A stretch of DNA of 8,185 nucleotides from Acidimicrobiia bacterium (GTDB lineage Bacteria > Actinomycetota > Acidimicrobiia > Acidimicrobiales > Bin134): NCBI GenBank assembly GCA_009843565.1, contig VYDF01000121.1:1-8185 (forward strand), written 5' to 3'. Position numbers and translations under genes: made by a program. Under the pieces are notes generated by a model. It had not been told where the DNA came from and made no database searches. It saw only the letters and a list, made by a program, of their open reading frames with translations. Numbering within the stretch: the first letter of the stretch is position 1; each line of letters begins with the position of its first letter. Shown one piece after another: positions 1-5,733 of this stretch.

Positions 1-183
1 GTGGCCTTCGGGGCCGGTGGCCCCCACTACTGTCTGGGTGCCCATCTTGCTCGAATGGAACTCCGTCTGATGATCGGCGAACTTGCCCGGCGCTTTCCCG
101 CCATGAGCCTGGACGGGGAACCGGAGTTTCTTTGCTCAAACTTTGTTGCTGGTCTCGAGTCGCTGCCGGTGCGCTTGGCCTGA
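1..183 (+). CDS. Cytochrome P450, C-terminal fragment (5' end outside window)
   Basis: This is the last 60 codons of a bacterial cytochrome P450, a soluble haem-thiolate monooxygenase. The fragment opens directly in the haem-binding loop, reading F-G-A-G-G-P-H-Y-C-L-G-A-H-L-A-R, which matches the family signature FGxGxHxCxG. The axial haem ligand is the Cys at fragment residue 11. The following helix (ARMELRLMIGELARRFP) and the short C-terminal strand ending LPVRLA are the normal end of a bacterial P450, so the TGA at 181-183 is the true stop. The GTG at position 1 is an internal Val codon, not a start. The version G-G-P-H-Y-C-L-G-A-H-L-A-R is common in actinobacterial P450s acting on steroids, fatty acids or terpenes, but the substrate cannot be told from this piece. 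The convergent tetR gene ends 18 bases beyond the stop. Confidence 0.95.
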   Translation: MAFGAGGPHYCLGAHLARMELRLMIGELARRFPAMSLDGEPEFLCSNFVAGLESLPVRLA

Positions 184-201
184 GCGTTGTTGGCCGCGTC
201 G

Positions 202-822
202 CTACGCGAGAGCACCCCGCAGCCAAATGTCGAGCACATTGTCGAAGTAAGCGGCCAAGCGACGCCGGCGCTGCTGAACGGTTCCGCCGCGATCGCTCAA
301 AAGGAACAGCAGCAATGCTCCGAGCAGCGAGCGCGCCGCGCTCTCGGTGGGGAGGTCGGCGCGGAGCTCGCCATCGGCGACTCGCTGATCGAGGAAGCCA
401 GCCACGGTCGTGGCGGTACGGTCGATCATCTCCTGGAAGACATCGTCGATCGCCGGGTCGGCCCCCGATTCGGTGAGCAGTAGCCGGACGTAGTGCCTCT
501 CGGTCTCCAACAGCTCGCCGAATCGGCCGAAGAGGGCGCGGAGAAAGGTATTGGTGTCGGCTCCCTCGGATTGCTCAACCAGCAACTCGGCTTCTCGAAT
601 GAATGTCGTTCGGTACTCGGGAATGCTCCGCAGAATCTCGTGCTTGGTGGGGAAGTGGTGGAAGATCGCCCCTTCGGACACGTCGGCTTCCTCGGCGATC
701 AGCCTCGTGGATGTGGCCGAATAGCCCCGCTCGGCAAACAACCGGAGGGCGACATCGGCGATGTGGGCTCGGGTAGCGGCCGCCTGCTCTTGGCGGGCAG
801 TTCGGGGCTGATCTTCGGTCAT
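202..822 (-). CDS. TetR/AcrR-family transcriptional regulator
   Basis: A 206-residue TetR-family repressor-type DNA-binding protein. The N-terminal helix-turn-helix is clear at about residues 20-65: A-H-I-A-D-V-A-L-R-L-F-A-E-R-G-Y, then S-T-R-L-I-A-E-E-A-D-V-S-E-G-A-I-F-H-H-F, then K-H-E-I-L. This is the usual TetR pattern with the recognition helix around G-A-I-F-H-H-F. The remaining ~140 residues are a helical ligand-binding domain that does not identify the ligand. The start chosen is the ATG at 820-822 (M-T-E-D-Q), which gives the usual family length and about 19 residues before the domain. The GGTGGAG just before it abuts the start, so spacing is poor. An in-frame ATG at 865-867 would add 15 residues and is a real alternative. 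The gene is divergent from the flavin monooxygenase across a short gap, so it probably controls that gene and itself. Confidence 0.92.
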   Translation of the reverse strand: MTEDQPRTARQEQAAATRAHIADVALRLFAERGYSATSTRLIAEEADVSEGAIFHHFPTKHEILRSIPEYRTTFIREAELLVEQSEGADTNTFLRALFGRFGELLETERHYVRLLLTESGADPAIDDVFQEMIDRTATTVAGFLDQRVADGELRADLPTESAARSLLGALLLFLLSDRGGTVQQRRRRLAAYFDNVLDIWLRGALA

Positions 823-924
823 CTCCACCGTTCTAGTTTCCCTGACCGCGGCCCCTTGCTTCCTCATTTCACCGAGGATACACTCACCGAGTAGACACTT
901 TGTCAAATTTGCAAGGGGGACACC
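823..924. promoter_or_regulatory. Divergent intergenic region: tetR / flavin monooxygenase
   Basis: This is the only non-coding gap over 50 bases and should carry both divergent promoters and the TetR operator. On the plus strand, TTGCTT (856-861) and TACACT (879-884) are separated by 17 bases, giving a plausible but weak sigma-70-type promoter for the monooxygenase. On the minus strand there is a perfect -35 hexamer, TTGACA (complement of 901-906), with only a poor -10 at a suitable distance. Operator candidates are ACTC-acc-GAGT (882-892), which overlaps the plus-strand -10, TTTG-t-CAAA (899-907), and the overlapping CAAATTTG palindrome (904-911). The octamer TCACCGAG also occurs twice, at 869-876 and 884-891, in direct orientation. 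Motif matching was by eye. If the tetR start at 867 is used, the gap shrinks to 868-924. Confidence 0.45.
914..919 (+). promoter_or_regulatory. Ribosome binding site of the flavin monooxygenase
   Basis: AGGGGG lies 5 bases before the ATG at 925. It fixes the start of the monooxygenase and sits directly beside the AT-rich palindromes at 899-911, so a repressor bound there would also cover the leader. Confidence 0.7.
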
Positions 925-2133
925 ATGGCTACCAAGACTGACCAGAAGCCAGTCAGCGAGATGAACGGCATCGAGCGGGCCAACTACGCGCAGCCGATCA
1001 TCGAGAAGTACGAGGAAGAGATCGAGGAGGGCTACCGCCTGCCCGACGAGGTGATCGACGTTCTCTGGGAGATTGGGATGTACCAGACATTCATCCCCAA
1101 GGAGTGCGGCGGCGAGGAGATGGACCCGATCGAGTGGCTCCACATGGGGGAGCGATTGTCGGCCATCAACGGATCGATCGGCTGGCTGGCCATGAACAAC
1201 TGCGGCTTCTTCATGAACTACCTCCCGCCCGAGAAATTCGAGGAGATCAAGGATGAGAAGGGCCGCTACATCCACGCCATGCAGATCGGCCGGTGGGGCG
1301 GCATGGCCCGCAAGGTCGAGGGCGGCTACCAGATTTCGGGCCGGTGGCCTTTCATGAGCGGGGCCCCGGAGGCCACCCATGTGGGCGGGGCATCAATCTT
1401 GGTCGACGACGAAGGCCAAACGGTGATGCACCCCGACGGCCTGCCCTGGCTGATCATGGGTCAGTGGCCGGCGGAGCAGACGAAATTCATCGAAACGTGG
1501 GACGGACTCGGTCTCCGGGGCACCGGAAGAATCGACATGGTTGTCGAGGATCTCTTCGTTCCCACCGACATGGTCAACGAGATGGGGTTCCACGGCCTCA
1601 CCTATGACCGGCCGATGTTCCGGATTCGGCTGCTGCCGGTCCACGCCCACGCCTCCCACGCTTTGGGCCTGGCCCAGGCCGCCCTCGACGAGTTCACCCG
1701 GATCATGACCGAGAAGGCCGCTCCCGGATCGATTCGCAAGATGCTCATGGGCAATGAGCAGATCCACCAGATCAACTACGCCAAGGCCGACTCGATGGTG
1801 CGGTCGGCCCGGTTGTTCACCCACCAGACGGTGATCGACGCCCTCGAGAACGCGGAGAAGGGCAAGGACTGCGACCTCGAGCACAAGGTGCTGTTGCGCC
1901 AGGCGATGATCTACACCACCCAAGTGTGCAAAGAAGCGGTCGACCTCATCTTCCACATGGCGGGCTCTTCGGCGGTATTCCGGGGCCGGAAGCTGGAGAA
2001 GATTTTCCGCGACATGGCCACCGCTTGGAACCACATCATCACGGCCGAAGTGGAGTTGGCCTCGTGTGGCTCCTACTGGATCACCAGGAACATGCCCGGC
2101 GGGCCCCACCTCGCTGGTCGTAAGTTCTTGTAA
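925..2133 (+). CDS. Flavin-dependent monooxygenase / acyl-CoA dehydrogenase-fold protein (HsaA-like group)
   Basis: A 402-residue protein of the acyl-CoA dehydrogenase fold, closest in pattern to the group with the type-2 C-terminal domain. That group includes two-component flavin hydroxylases such as HsaA and related aromatic or steroid hydroxylases. Recognisable landmarks are S-G-R-W-P-F-M-S-G (138-146) in the beta domain, W-D-G-L-G-L-R-G-T-G (192-201) followed by the V-x-D-L-F-V-P strand (207-212), and A-G-S-S-A-V-F (346-352) with F-R-D-M-A-T-A-W-N-H (361-370) in the C-terminal helical domain. Members of this group normally use reduced flavin supplied by a separate reductase, and none is encoded here. 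A dehydrogenase acting on a CoA thioester remains possible. The start ATG has a good AGGGGG site and the TAA stop is clear. Its last 61 bases overlap the minus-strand MetE-like gene. Likely regulated by the divergent TetR protein. Confidence 0.88.
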   Translation: MATKTDQKPVSEMNGIERANYAQPIIEKYEEEIEEGYRLPDEVIDVLWEIGMYQTFIPKECGGEEMDPIEWLHMGERLSAINGSIGWLAMNNCGFFMNYLPPEKFEEIKDEKGRYIHAMQIGRWGGMARKVEGGYQISGRWPFMSGAPEATHVGGASILVDDEGQTVMHPDGLPWLIMGQWPAEQTKFIETWDGLGLRGTGRIDMVVEDLFVPTDMVNEMGFHGLTYDRPMFRIRLLPVHAHASHALGLAQAALDEFTRIMTEKAAPGSIRKMLMGNEQIHQINYAKADSMVRSARLFTHQTVIDALENAEKGKDCDLEHKVLLRQAMIYTTQVCKEAVDLIFHMAGSSAVFRGRKLEKIFRDMATAWNHIITAEVELASCGSYWITRNMPGGPHLAGRKFL

Positions 2134-3242
2134 CCCGGACGAGGGTTATCGGGCGCTAAGCTGGCGGCGGCCAACACGGCGCACCGCTGAAGGAGCTGAT
2201 CGGCCGTCTCTGTGGGGCGGCGACCCAGGCCGCAAGCAGTGGCGACGTCGACCGGCCCGCCTCTGGCTTCTTCGATGACCCGGAGAAGCTCGGTCTGCTC
2301 CTGCGTTGACATCTGCTCGTGTACGAAGCCGGCCACTAGGCGGGTGTCAGGGGGCAGTTTCAGGTCGCGTAAGGGGTGGTATGCCTTCGCGTTGGTGGGC
2401 GGGGGCGAGGTTCCCGCTGCGAACGGCAGGTGGACATAGGCCAGCGAGTGGGACGAAGGCCAGCGGTTGACGAGTTGCTGGGTGAAGTGGACTAGGCGAC
2501 CGAATCCCTTGGGAGCGATGGCTGCTTCGTTGTTGAGGTCTCCGTAGCACAGGTGGATGCCGATGGGCACCTGGGGGTCCAGTTGTCTCACAAGATTCAG
2601 TACCGGCCTCACCGTCAACCGGGTGAAGGGCTTGGGCAGCTTATGGGCCATGAGCACCTCGGCGGGCGCCTCGATTTGGAACAGGAGATTCTCGGCGCCC
2701 AATTCACGGACAATGGTCTCTGACTCACGGGCCATGGCTGCGGCGTAGGCCGGGTAGTACCGGAGGACCCTTTTCGGGCCGAGCATGATGAAGGCGACGT
2801 CGAGGGCCGAGGGAAAACCGACCTGAAGCCTCAGTCCCCGGTTTCCGGCGGTTTCACGGAGCTGCTGAAGGTGAGGCCAGCTGCCCAGCGCGAATTGGTC
2901 ATAGCCCAGATAGAGGCGTTGGCCCAGCTCGTCGGGCTTGACCACCGGACGCAACCGGGCCAAAGACTTGAAGTCCCCGGGAAGACCCAGCTCGTTTGTC
3001 TGTCCGGGGTTTACAACATCGAATAGTTCAGTGTCGGCCTTGAGTCGCTCGATGAGACCGACGATCCAGGCCGAGCGATCGCCGTTGGGGAAGCGCTCGG
3101 AGCGCTCTCCGACCTCACCGTCGGGCAGGGCGATGAGCCGGTCTTGTATTAGCTCCACGGCCCGGGCCATGGCCGATGCCTCATCCTGATACGGCAATGA
3201 TCCGACCAAAAGCACTCGGCGTCCATTGTCTGATTCAGCCAT
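2073..3242 (-). CDS. MetE/UROD-superfamily protein (cobalamin-independent methionine synthase C-domain-like)
   Basis: A 389-residue single-domain protein resembling the catalytic barrel of cobalamin-independent methionine synthase and its stand-alone relatives. Typical landmarks are G-S-L-P-Y (14-18) near the N-terminus, L-P-D-G-E-V-G-E-R (39-47), Q-I-E-A-P (189-193), G-I-H-L-C-Y-G-D (228-235), and V-D-V-A-T-A-C-G-L-G (331-340) near the end. In MetE the zinc ligands are His-x-Cys plus a later Glu and Cys. His230, Cys232 and Cys337 fit that pattern, while the Glu cannot be assigned with certainty. A zinc-dependent methyl or alkyl transfer to a thiol is the likely chemistry, and the substrate is unknown. 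At 389 residues it lacks the N-terminal barrel of true MetE, so it is unlikely to be the housekeeping enzyme. The start has a good GAGGGA site 5 bases upstream, overlapping the TGA of the preceding gene, so translation is probably coupled. The last ~26 residues run antisense into the monooxygenase gene and look like an extension beyond the domain. Confidence 0.82.
   Translation of the reverse strand: MAESDNGRRVLLVGSLPYQDEASAMARAVELIQDRLIALPDGEVGERSERFPNGDRSAWIVGLIERLKADTELFDVVNPGQTNELGLPGDFKSLARLRPVVKPDELGQRLYLGYDQFALGSWPHLQQLRETAGNRGLRLQVGFPSALDVAFIMLGPKRVLRYYPAYAAAMARESETIVRELGAENLLFQIEAPAEVLMAHKLPKPFTRLTVRPVLNLVRQLDPQVPIGIHLCYGDLNNEAAIAPKGFGRLVHFTQQLVNRWPSSHSLAYVHLPFAAGTSPPPTNAKAYHPLRDLKLPPDTRLVAGFVHEQMSTQEQTELLRVIEEARGGPVDVATACGLGRRPTETADQLLQRCAVLAAASLAPDNPRPGYKNLRPARWGPPGMFLVIQ
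2131..2148 (+). terminator. Possible hairpin terminator starting at the monooxygenase stop codon
   Basis: TAACCC (2131-2136) and GGGTTA (2143-2148) are perfect 6-base inverted arms around a 6-base loop, and the first arm begins with the TAA stop of the monooxygenase gene. No T-tract follows on either strand, so intrinsic termination would be weak. The hairpin lies inside the coding region of the convergent MetE-like gene. It could serve the plus-strand transcript only, or it could be chance. Confidence 0.3.
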
Positions 3243-3247
3243 GGCAG

Positions 3248-3253
3248 TCCCTC
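3248..3253 (-). promoter_or_regulatory. Ribosome binding site of the MetE-like gene, overlapping the stop of copy B
   Basis: The complement reads GAGGGA, beginning in the TGA stop of copy B and ending 5 bases before the MetE-like ATG. Ribosomes finishing copy B would stop on this site, which indicates translational coupling of the two genes. Confidence 0.65.
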
Positions 3254-4499
3254 ACAGTTTCAGGCGCACCCGTTTGAGGATGGCCGGGATCAATTTGCCC
3301 AGCAGTCGAGCCACCGGGCGCAGTGGTTTGGGGATCTCCTTGCTGTTCCTCGCCGAGGCGTAGTGGTGGAAATCCAGCTTGTCTCGCACTGATTGGCTGG
3401 CCGCCATCATCGGGGTGTCCAGAGGAATGCCGGTGGCGTCGGCCACCCGGGTCATGCACTGGAAATTTGCGGCAATGGCCGCGGCGTCGGCGGAAACGGC
3501 TCGACCGGCTACGGCATCGAGATCGGCTCGGGCTGCGGCCAATTCTGCCGAGTCACCGCTGGCGAGAGCCTCGGCAAACGAGGCCAATTCGACGGCGTAG
3601 GCCACCTCTTGCTCTTCTCCTGGTGGGGGAGCGCTTTCTGCGTGGTCTAGCAGTGATACATCGGCACCGGTGTCGTTCATGTTGGCGGCCACACGGAACG
3701 CCATAGCATGGCCGACCGCTCAATAGAAGCACTCGTTTACTTGCGAGACGCGGGTGGCGAGCAACTCCATCTGAAGGCGGTCGATGGCCCGGCCCTTAGG
3801 CTGGAGCGCGAACGCCGGGGCTTCCTCCAGCGTGAGGTACTGCTCATTGCTGAGGATCGTTAGGTCGCGGAGCGCATCGGGTATCAGGCTGAGGGCACGG
3901 AGGATGTGAATAGCGGTACGCCGACCAGACCACAGATCGGCCTCCTCGCCTACCGCGCCGTCTCGGGCCAACATCGGCACGTAAGCGGTGCCGACTTCCA
4001 GTCGATCCTCAGACAGACGGCGACCGCTTGGGGGGCCGGGGACCGGTTCGGGCAGTGGCTCCAGATCCAGTCCGAGGGCCCGGTAGTGCTCGTCGACGGC
4101 CATCGTCACACAAGCGACCCCGATCATTTCCACGATCTGCTCATCCGACAACCCTGAGCTGCGGGCGTCCTCCACCATTCGTCGGCTCAGACGAGCGGGG
4201 TCGGTGACGATGCGGTGGATGCTGTCTACCGCTGTCGCCCCGATCAGCTCCCCGGTCTCGGTCAGGACGTGGCTTTCATCCAGGCCATAGGGGCTGAGCT
4301 GCTGCTTGCGTCGGATACAGAGATCGCAGTTTCTGGCGTCTCGGGTCTCTTGGGCAATGGCGAGGCGCTGGGCCCCGGACCAGGAGTCTCCTGGTTGGGA
4401 GAAGCGCTGCCACAGTTCGCGGTACGCCTCCAGCACTCCCTCTCGGATTGGATAAGGAGAATCGTTGAGGAAAAAAGACGGAGCCGCCTCTGCCCTCAT
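3252..4499 (-). CDS. AhpD/carboxymuconolactone decarboxylase-like selenoprotein, copy B (TGA at 3720-3722 read as Sec)
   Basis: A 415-residue protein if the in-frame TGA at codon 260 is read as selenocysteine. The N-terminal domain has C-D-L-C (58-61) in the context E-T-R-D-A-R-N-C-D-L-C-I-R-R-K, then a segment E-M-I-G-V-A-C-V-T-M-A-V-D (124-136) leading to L-E-P-L-P-E-P-V-P-G (146-155). The second AhpD-type domain reads E-L-L-A-T-R-V-S-Q-V-N-E-C-F-Y-U-A-V-G-H (Cys257, Sec260, His264), which places Sec on the resolving or attacking Cys of the family CxxCxxxH site. The part after the TGA stays open for 155 codons and contains the characteristic F-Q-C-M-T-R-V-A-D-A-T-G-I-P (about 346-359). AhpD-type proteins reduce peroxides or carry out related thiol redox chemistry; the substrate here is unknown. 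The start ATG at 4497-4499 lies 13 bases after the stop of copy A and has no clear Shine-Dalgarno, so translation is probably coupled. The final stop is also TGA. Conventional callers would report two genes, 3720-4499 and 3252-3704. Confidence 0.88.
3684..3717 (-). promoter_or_regulatory. Candidate bacterial SECIS element, copy B
   Basis: Starting two bases after the UGA, GG-u-C-GGCCAUGC pairs with GUGUGGCC-GCC. This gives about 11 base pairs, two of them G-U, with one bulged U around an 11-base loop at 3695-3705. Within the loop GG and CC can add two more pairs, leaving an apical CGUU. Bacterial SECIS elements are stem-loops in the coding region directly after UGA, with a bulged U and G near the apical loop. 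This fold has the bulged U but its loop starts slightly close to the UGA (14 bases). A competing fold pairs UGGCG (3699-3703) with CGCCA (3683-3687). Pairing was judged by eye, without energy calculation. Confidence 0.55.
3720..3722 (-). other. Predicted selenocysteine codon (UGA), copy B
   Basis: The complement reads TGA between Tyr259 and Ala261 of copy B, in the context C-F-Y-[UGA]-A-V-G-H. It occupies the second Cys position of the CxxC active site, and the downstream frame is open and homologous to copy A. It is preceded by the 12 bases GAGTGCTTCTAT, which are identical in copy A. Confidence 0.88.
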
Positions 4500-4512
4500 C
4501 GCTTGGGAGCCA

Positions 4513-5715
4513 TCAGACGTCGTTCTTGGGGGCGAGGACCTTCATCATCACGCTCCCGAACGGACGCATCATTTGGCCCAGCTTGCGCACCACCCACGGC
4601 AGCCTCTTGGAGTGCTGCGCAGTATAAAAGCCCTGGATGCCGAGTTCGTCGTCCAGACCCGCGGTCAGCACGGCCAGCGGTTTGTCAACCGGCAAGCCGG
4701 TAGCGTCGGCCAACCGGTTCATCCGCTGGAAGGCACCGATCACGCCGGCGGCATCCACCAAGGCGGCCTCGCCCAGCCGGTCGACGACCGCGGCCCGGGC
4801 CTCGGGAAGTTGATCGGGATCGGTCAATGCGGCATCGGCAAGGTCGAGAAGTTCGCTGCCACCAACAACGCCGCTGTCTCGCGTCCGATCGGTGGCGGCG
4901 ACCGGATCGCCTGGGGTGCCGTCGAGCTTGCTGTTCTCACGGAACAGGAATGAATGGCCGTTGGTTCAATAGAAGCACTCATTGATGGCTGAGGTTCGCG
5001 CCCCGACCAGCTCCATGAGCGCTCTGCTGATGGCCCGCCCCCCGTTCTCACCCAAGGAGGGCACCAATTCGATGGGGATATATTGAGCGGTCAATACCCG
5101 CTTCATCGATCGGTGTTCCTCGGGCACCAGGCTCAGTGATTTGGAAACATTGCTGGCTCGACGGGTGGCGAACAGATCCTTTTCGCTTGCCGATGCCTTG
5201 CTCGGATCGATCGTCGGCACCCAACCGCCGATGTCCTCGAGCCCGATTGGACGCTGCCGGGGCGGCTCTCCGGGCACCGGCTCGGGAAGCGGATCCAGCG
5301 GAAGGCTCAAAATAATGTGGATGGTGTCAATCGACATCACCGATGACACGATGCCGAGCAACTCGACGTAATGGGCGTCGGTGAATTTGTCATCGATGAC
5401 CGAATCGAACCAGGTCTTGGTCAATCGGCCCGCGTCGGTGGCGATGCGATGTGCGGCGTCCACCACCCCTGGGGCCAGTCCGCTTCCGCCATCTTCGTGT
5501 TCGCCTTCGATGCCGTAAGGCGACAACGCGGCCTTCCGCCGTAAGCAGAGTGCACATTGCCGGGCGAGCCGGGTCTCGCGGGCTATCGCCACCCGCTCCA
5601 CTCCCGACCACCACGTTCCGGGTTTCGATAGATGGTCCCAGTAGCCATTGTGGGCCTCGATCAGGTCGTTGCGAACATCAATGCCGGTGGTTTGATCGGA
5701 CGTCGCGATGCTCAT
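4513..5715 (-). CDS. AhpD/carboxymuconolactone decarboxylase-like selenoprotein, copy A (TGA at 4966-4968 read as Sec)
   Basis: A 400-residue protein if the in-frame TGA at codon 250 is read as selenocysteine. It has the same two-domain plan as copy B: an N-terminal C-A-L-C (54-57) in E-T-R-L-A-R-Q-C-A-L-C-L-R-R-K, a linker ending L-D-P-L-P-E-P-V-P-G, then M-E-L-V-G-A-R-T-S-A-I-N-E-C-F-Y-U-T-N-G-H (Cys247, Sec250, His254). After the TGA, 150 codons follow with no further stop, including F-Q-R-M-N-R-L-A-D-A-T-G-L-P, a conserved CMD-family segment also present in copy B. The first usable start after the TGA is a TTG at 4825-4827, 46 codons downstream, so the tail cannot be a sensible separate gene. 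The start ATG at 5713-5715 has AGGAGC 10 bases upstream, a slightly long spacing, and lies 18 bases after the Rieske stop. The final stop is TGA. The role is probably thiol/selenol peroxide or redox chemistry linked to the Rieske pathway; the substrate is unknown. Confidence 0.9.
4931..4947 (-). promoter_or_regulatory. Candidate bacterial SECIS element, copy A
   Basis: In the mRNA, CUGUUC (complement of 4942-4947) and GAACAG (complement of 4931-4936) form a perfect 6-base-pair stem closing a CGUGA loop. The loop begins 24 bases after the UGA and has G at its second position. Both features fit the known spacing and loop preference of bacterial SECIS elements, which SelB recognises just downstream of UGA. 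GCC and GGC further out could extend it across internal loops. The fold was found by eye and its stability was not computed. Confidence 0.68.
4966..4968 (-). other. Predicted selenocysteine codon (UGA), copy A
   Basis: The complement reads TGA in the context C-F-Y-[UGA]-T-N-G-H, on the second Cys of the AhpD CxxCxxxH motif. It aligns exactly with the in-frame TGA of copy B at 3720-3722. The 15 bases GAGTGCTTCTATTGA are identical between the two genes. Confidence 0.9.
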
Positions 5716-5733
5716 GTTGCTGCTGGCTCCTAG

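Noticed and set aside
823..1380. Long N-terminal extension of the TetR gene up to position 1380
   Set aside because: The extra residues are antisense to the monooxygenase gene and do not resemble a domain. The HTH begins properly after the ATG at 822.
1393..2109. 238-codon open frame on the minus strand opposite the monooxygenase
   Set aside because: Its composition is typical of a G+C-rich antisense shadow rather than a folded protein, and the plus-strand frame carries the family motifs.
3252..4827. The pieces 3252-3704 and 4513-4827 as independent small genes
   Set aside because: Their starts lack ribosome sites, and one would use TTG 46 open codons after the TGA. Their sequence is the natural continuation of the AhpD-type domain immediately upstream.
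3720..4968. Both in-frame TGAs as ordinary nonsense mutations creating two pseudogenes
   Set aside because: Both fall on the same catalytic Cys codon in diverged paralogues, the downstream frames are intact and conserved in motif, and hairpins follow each TGA.
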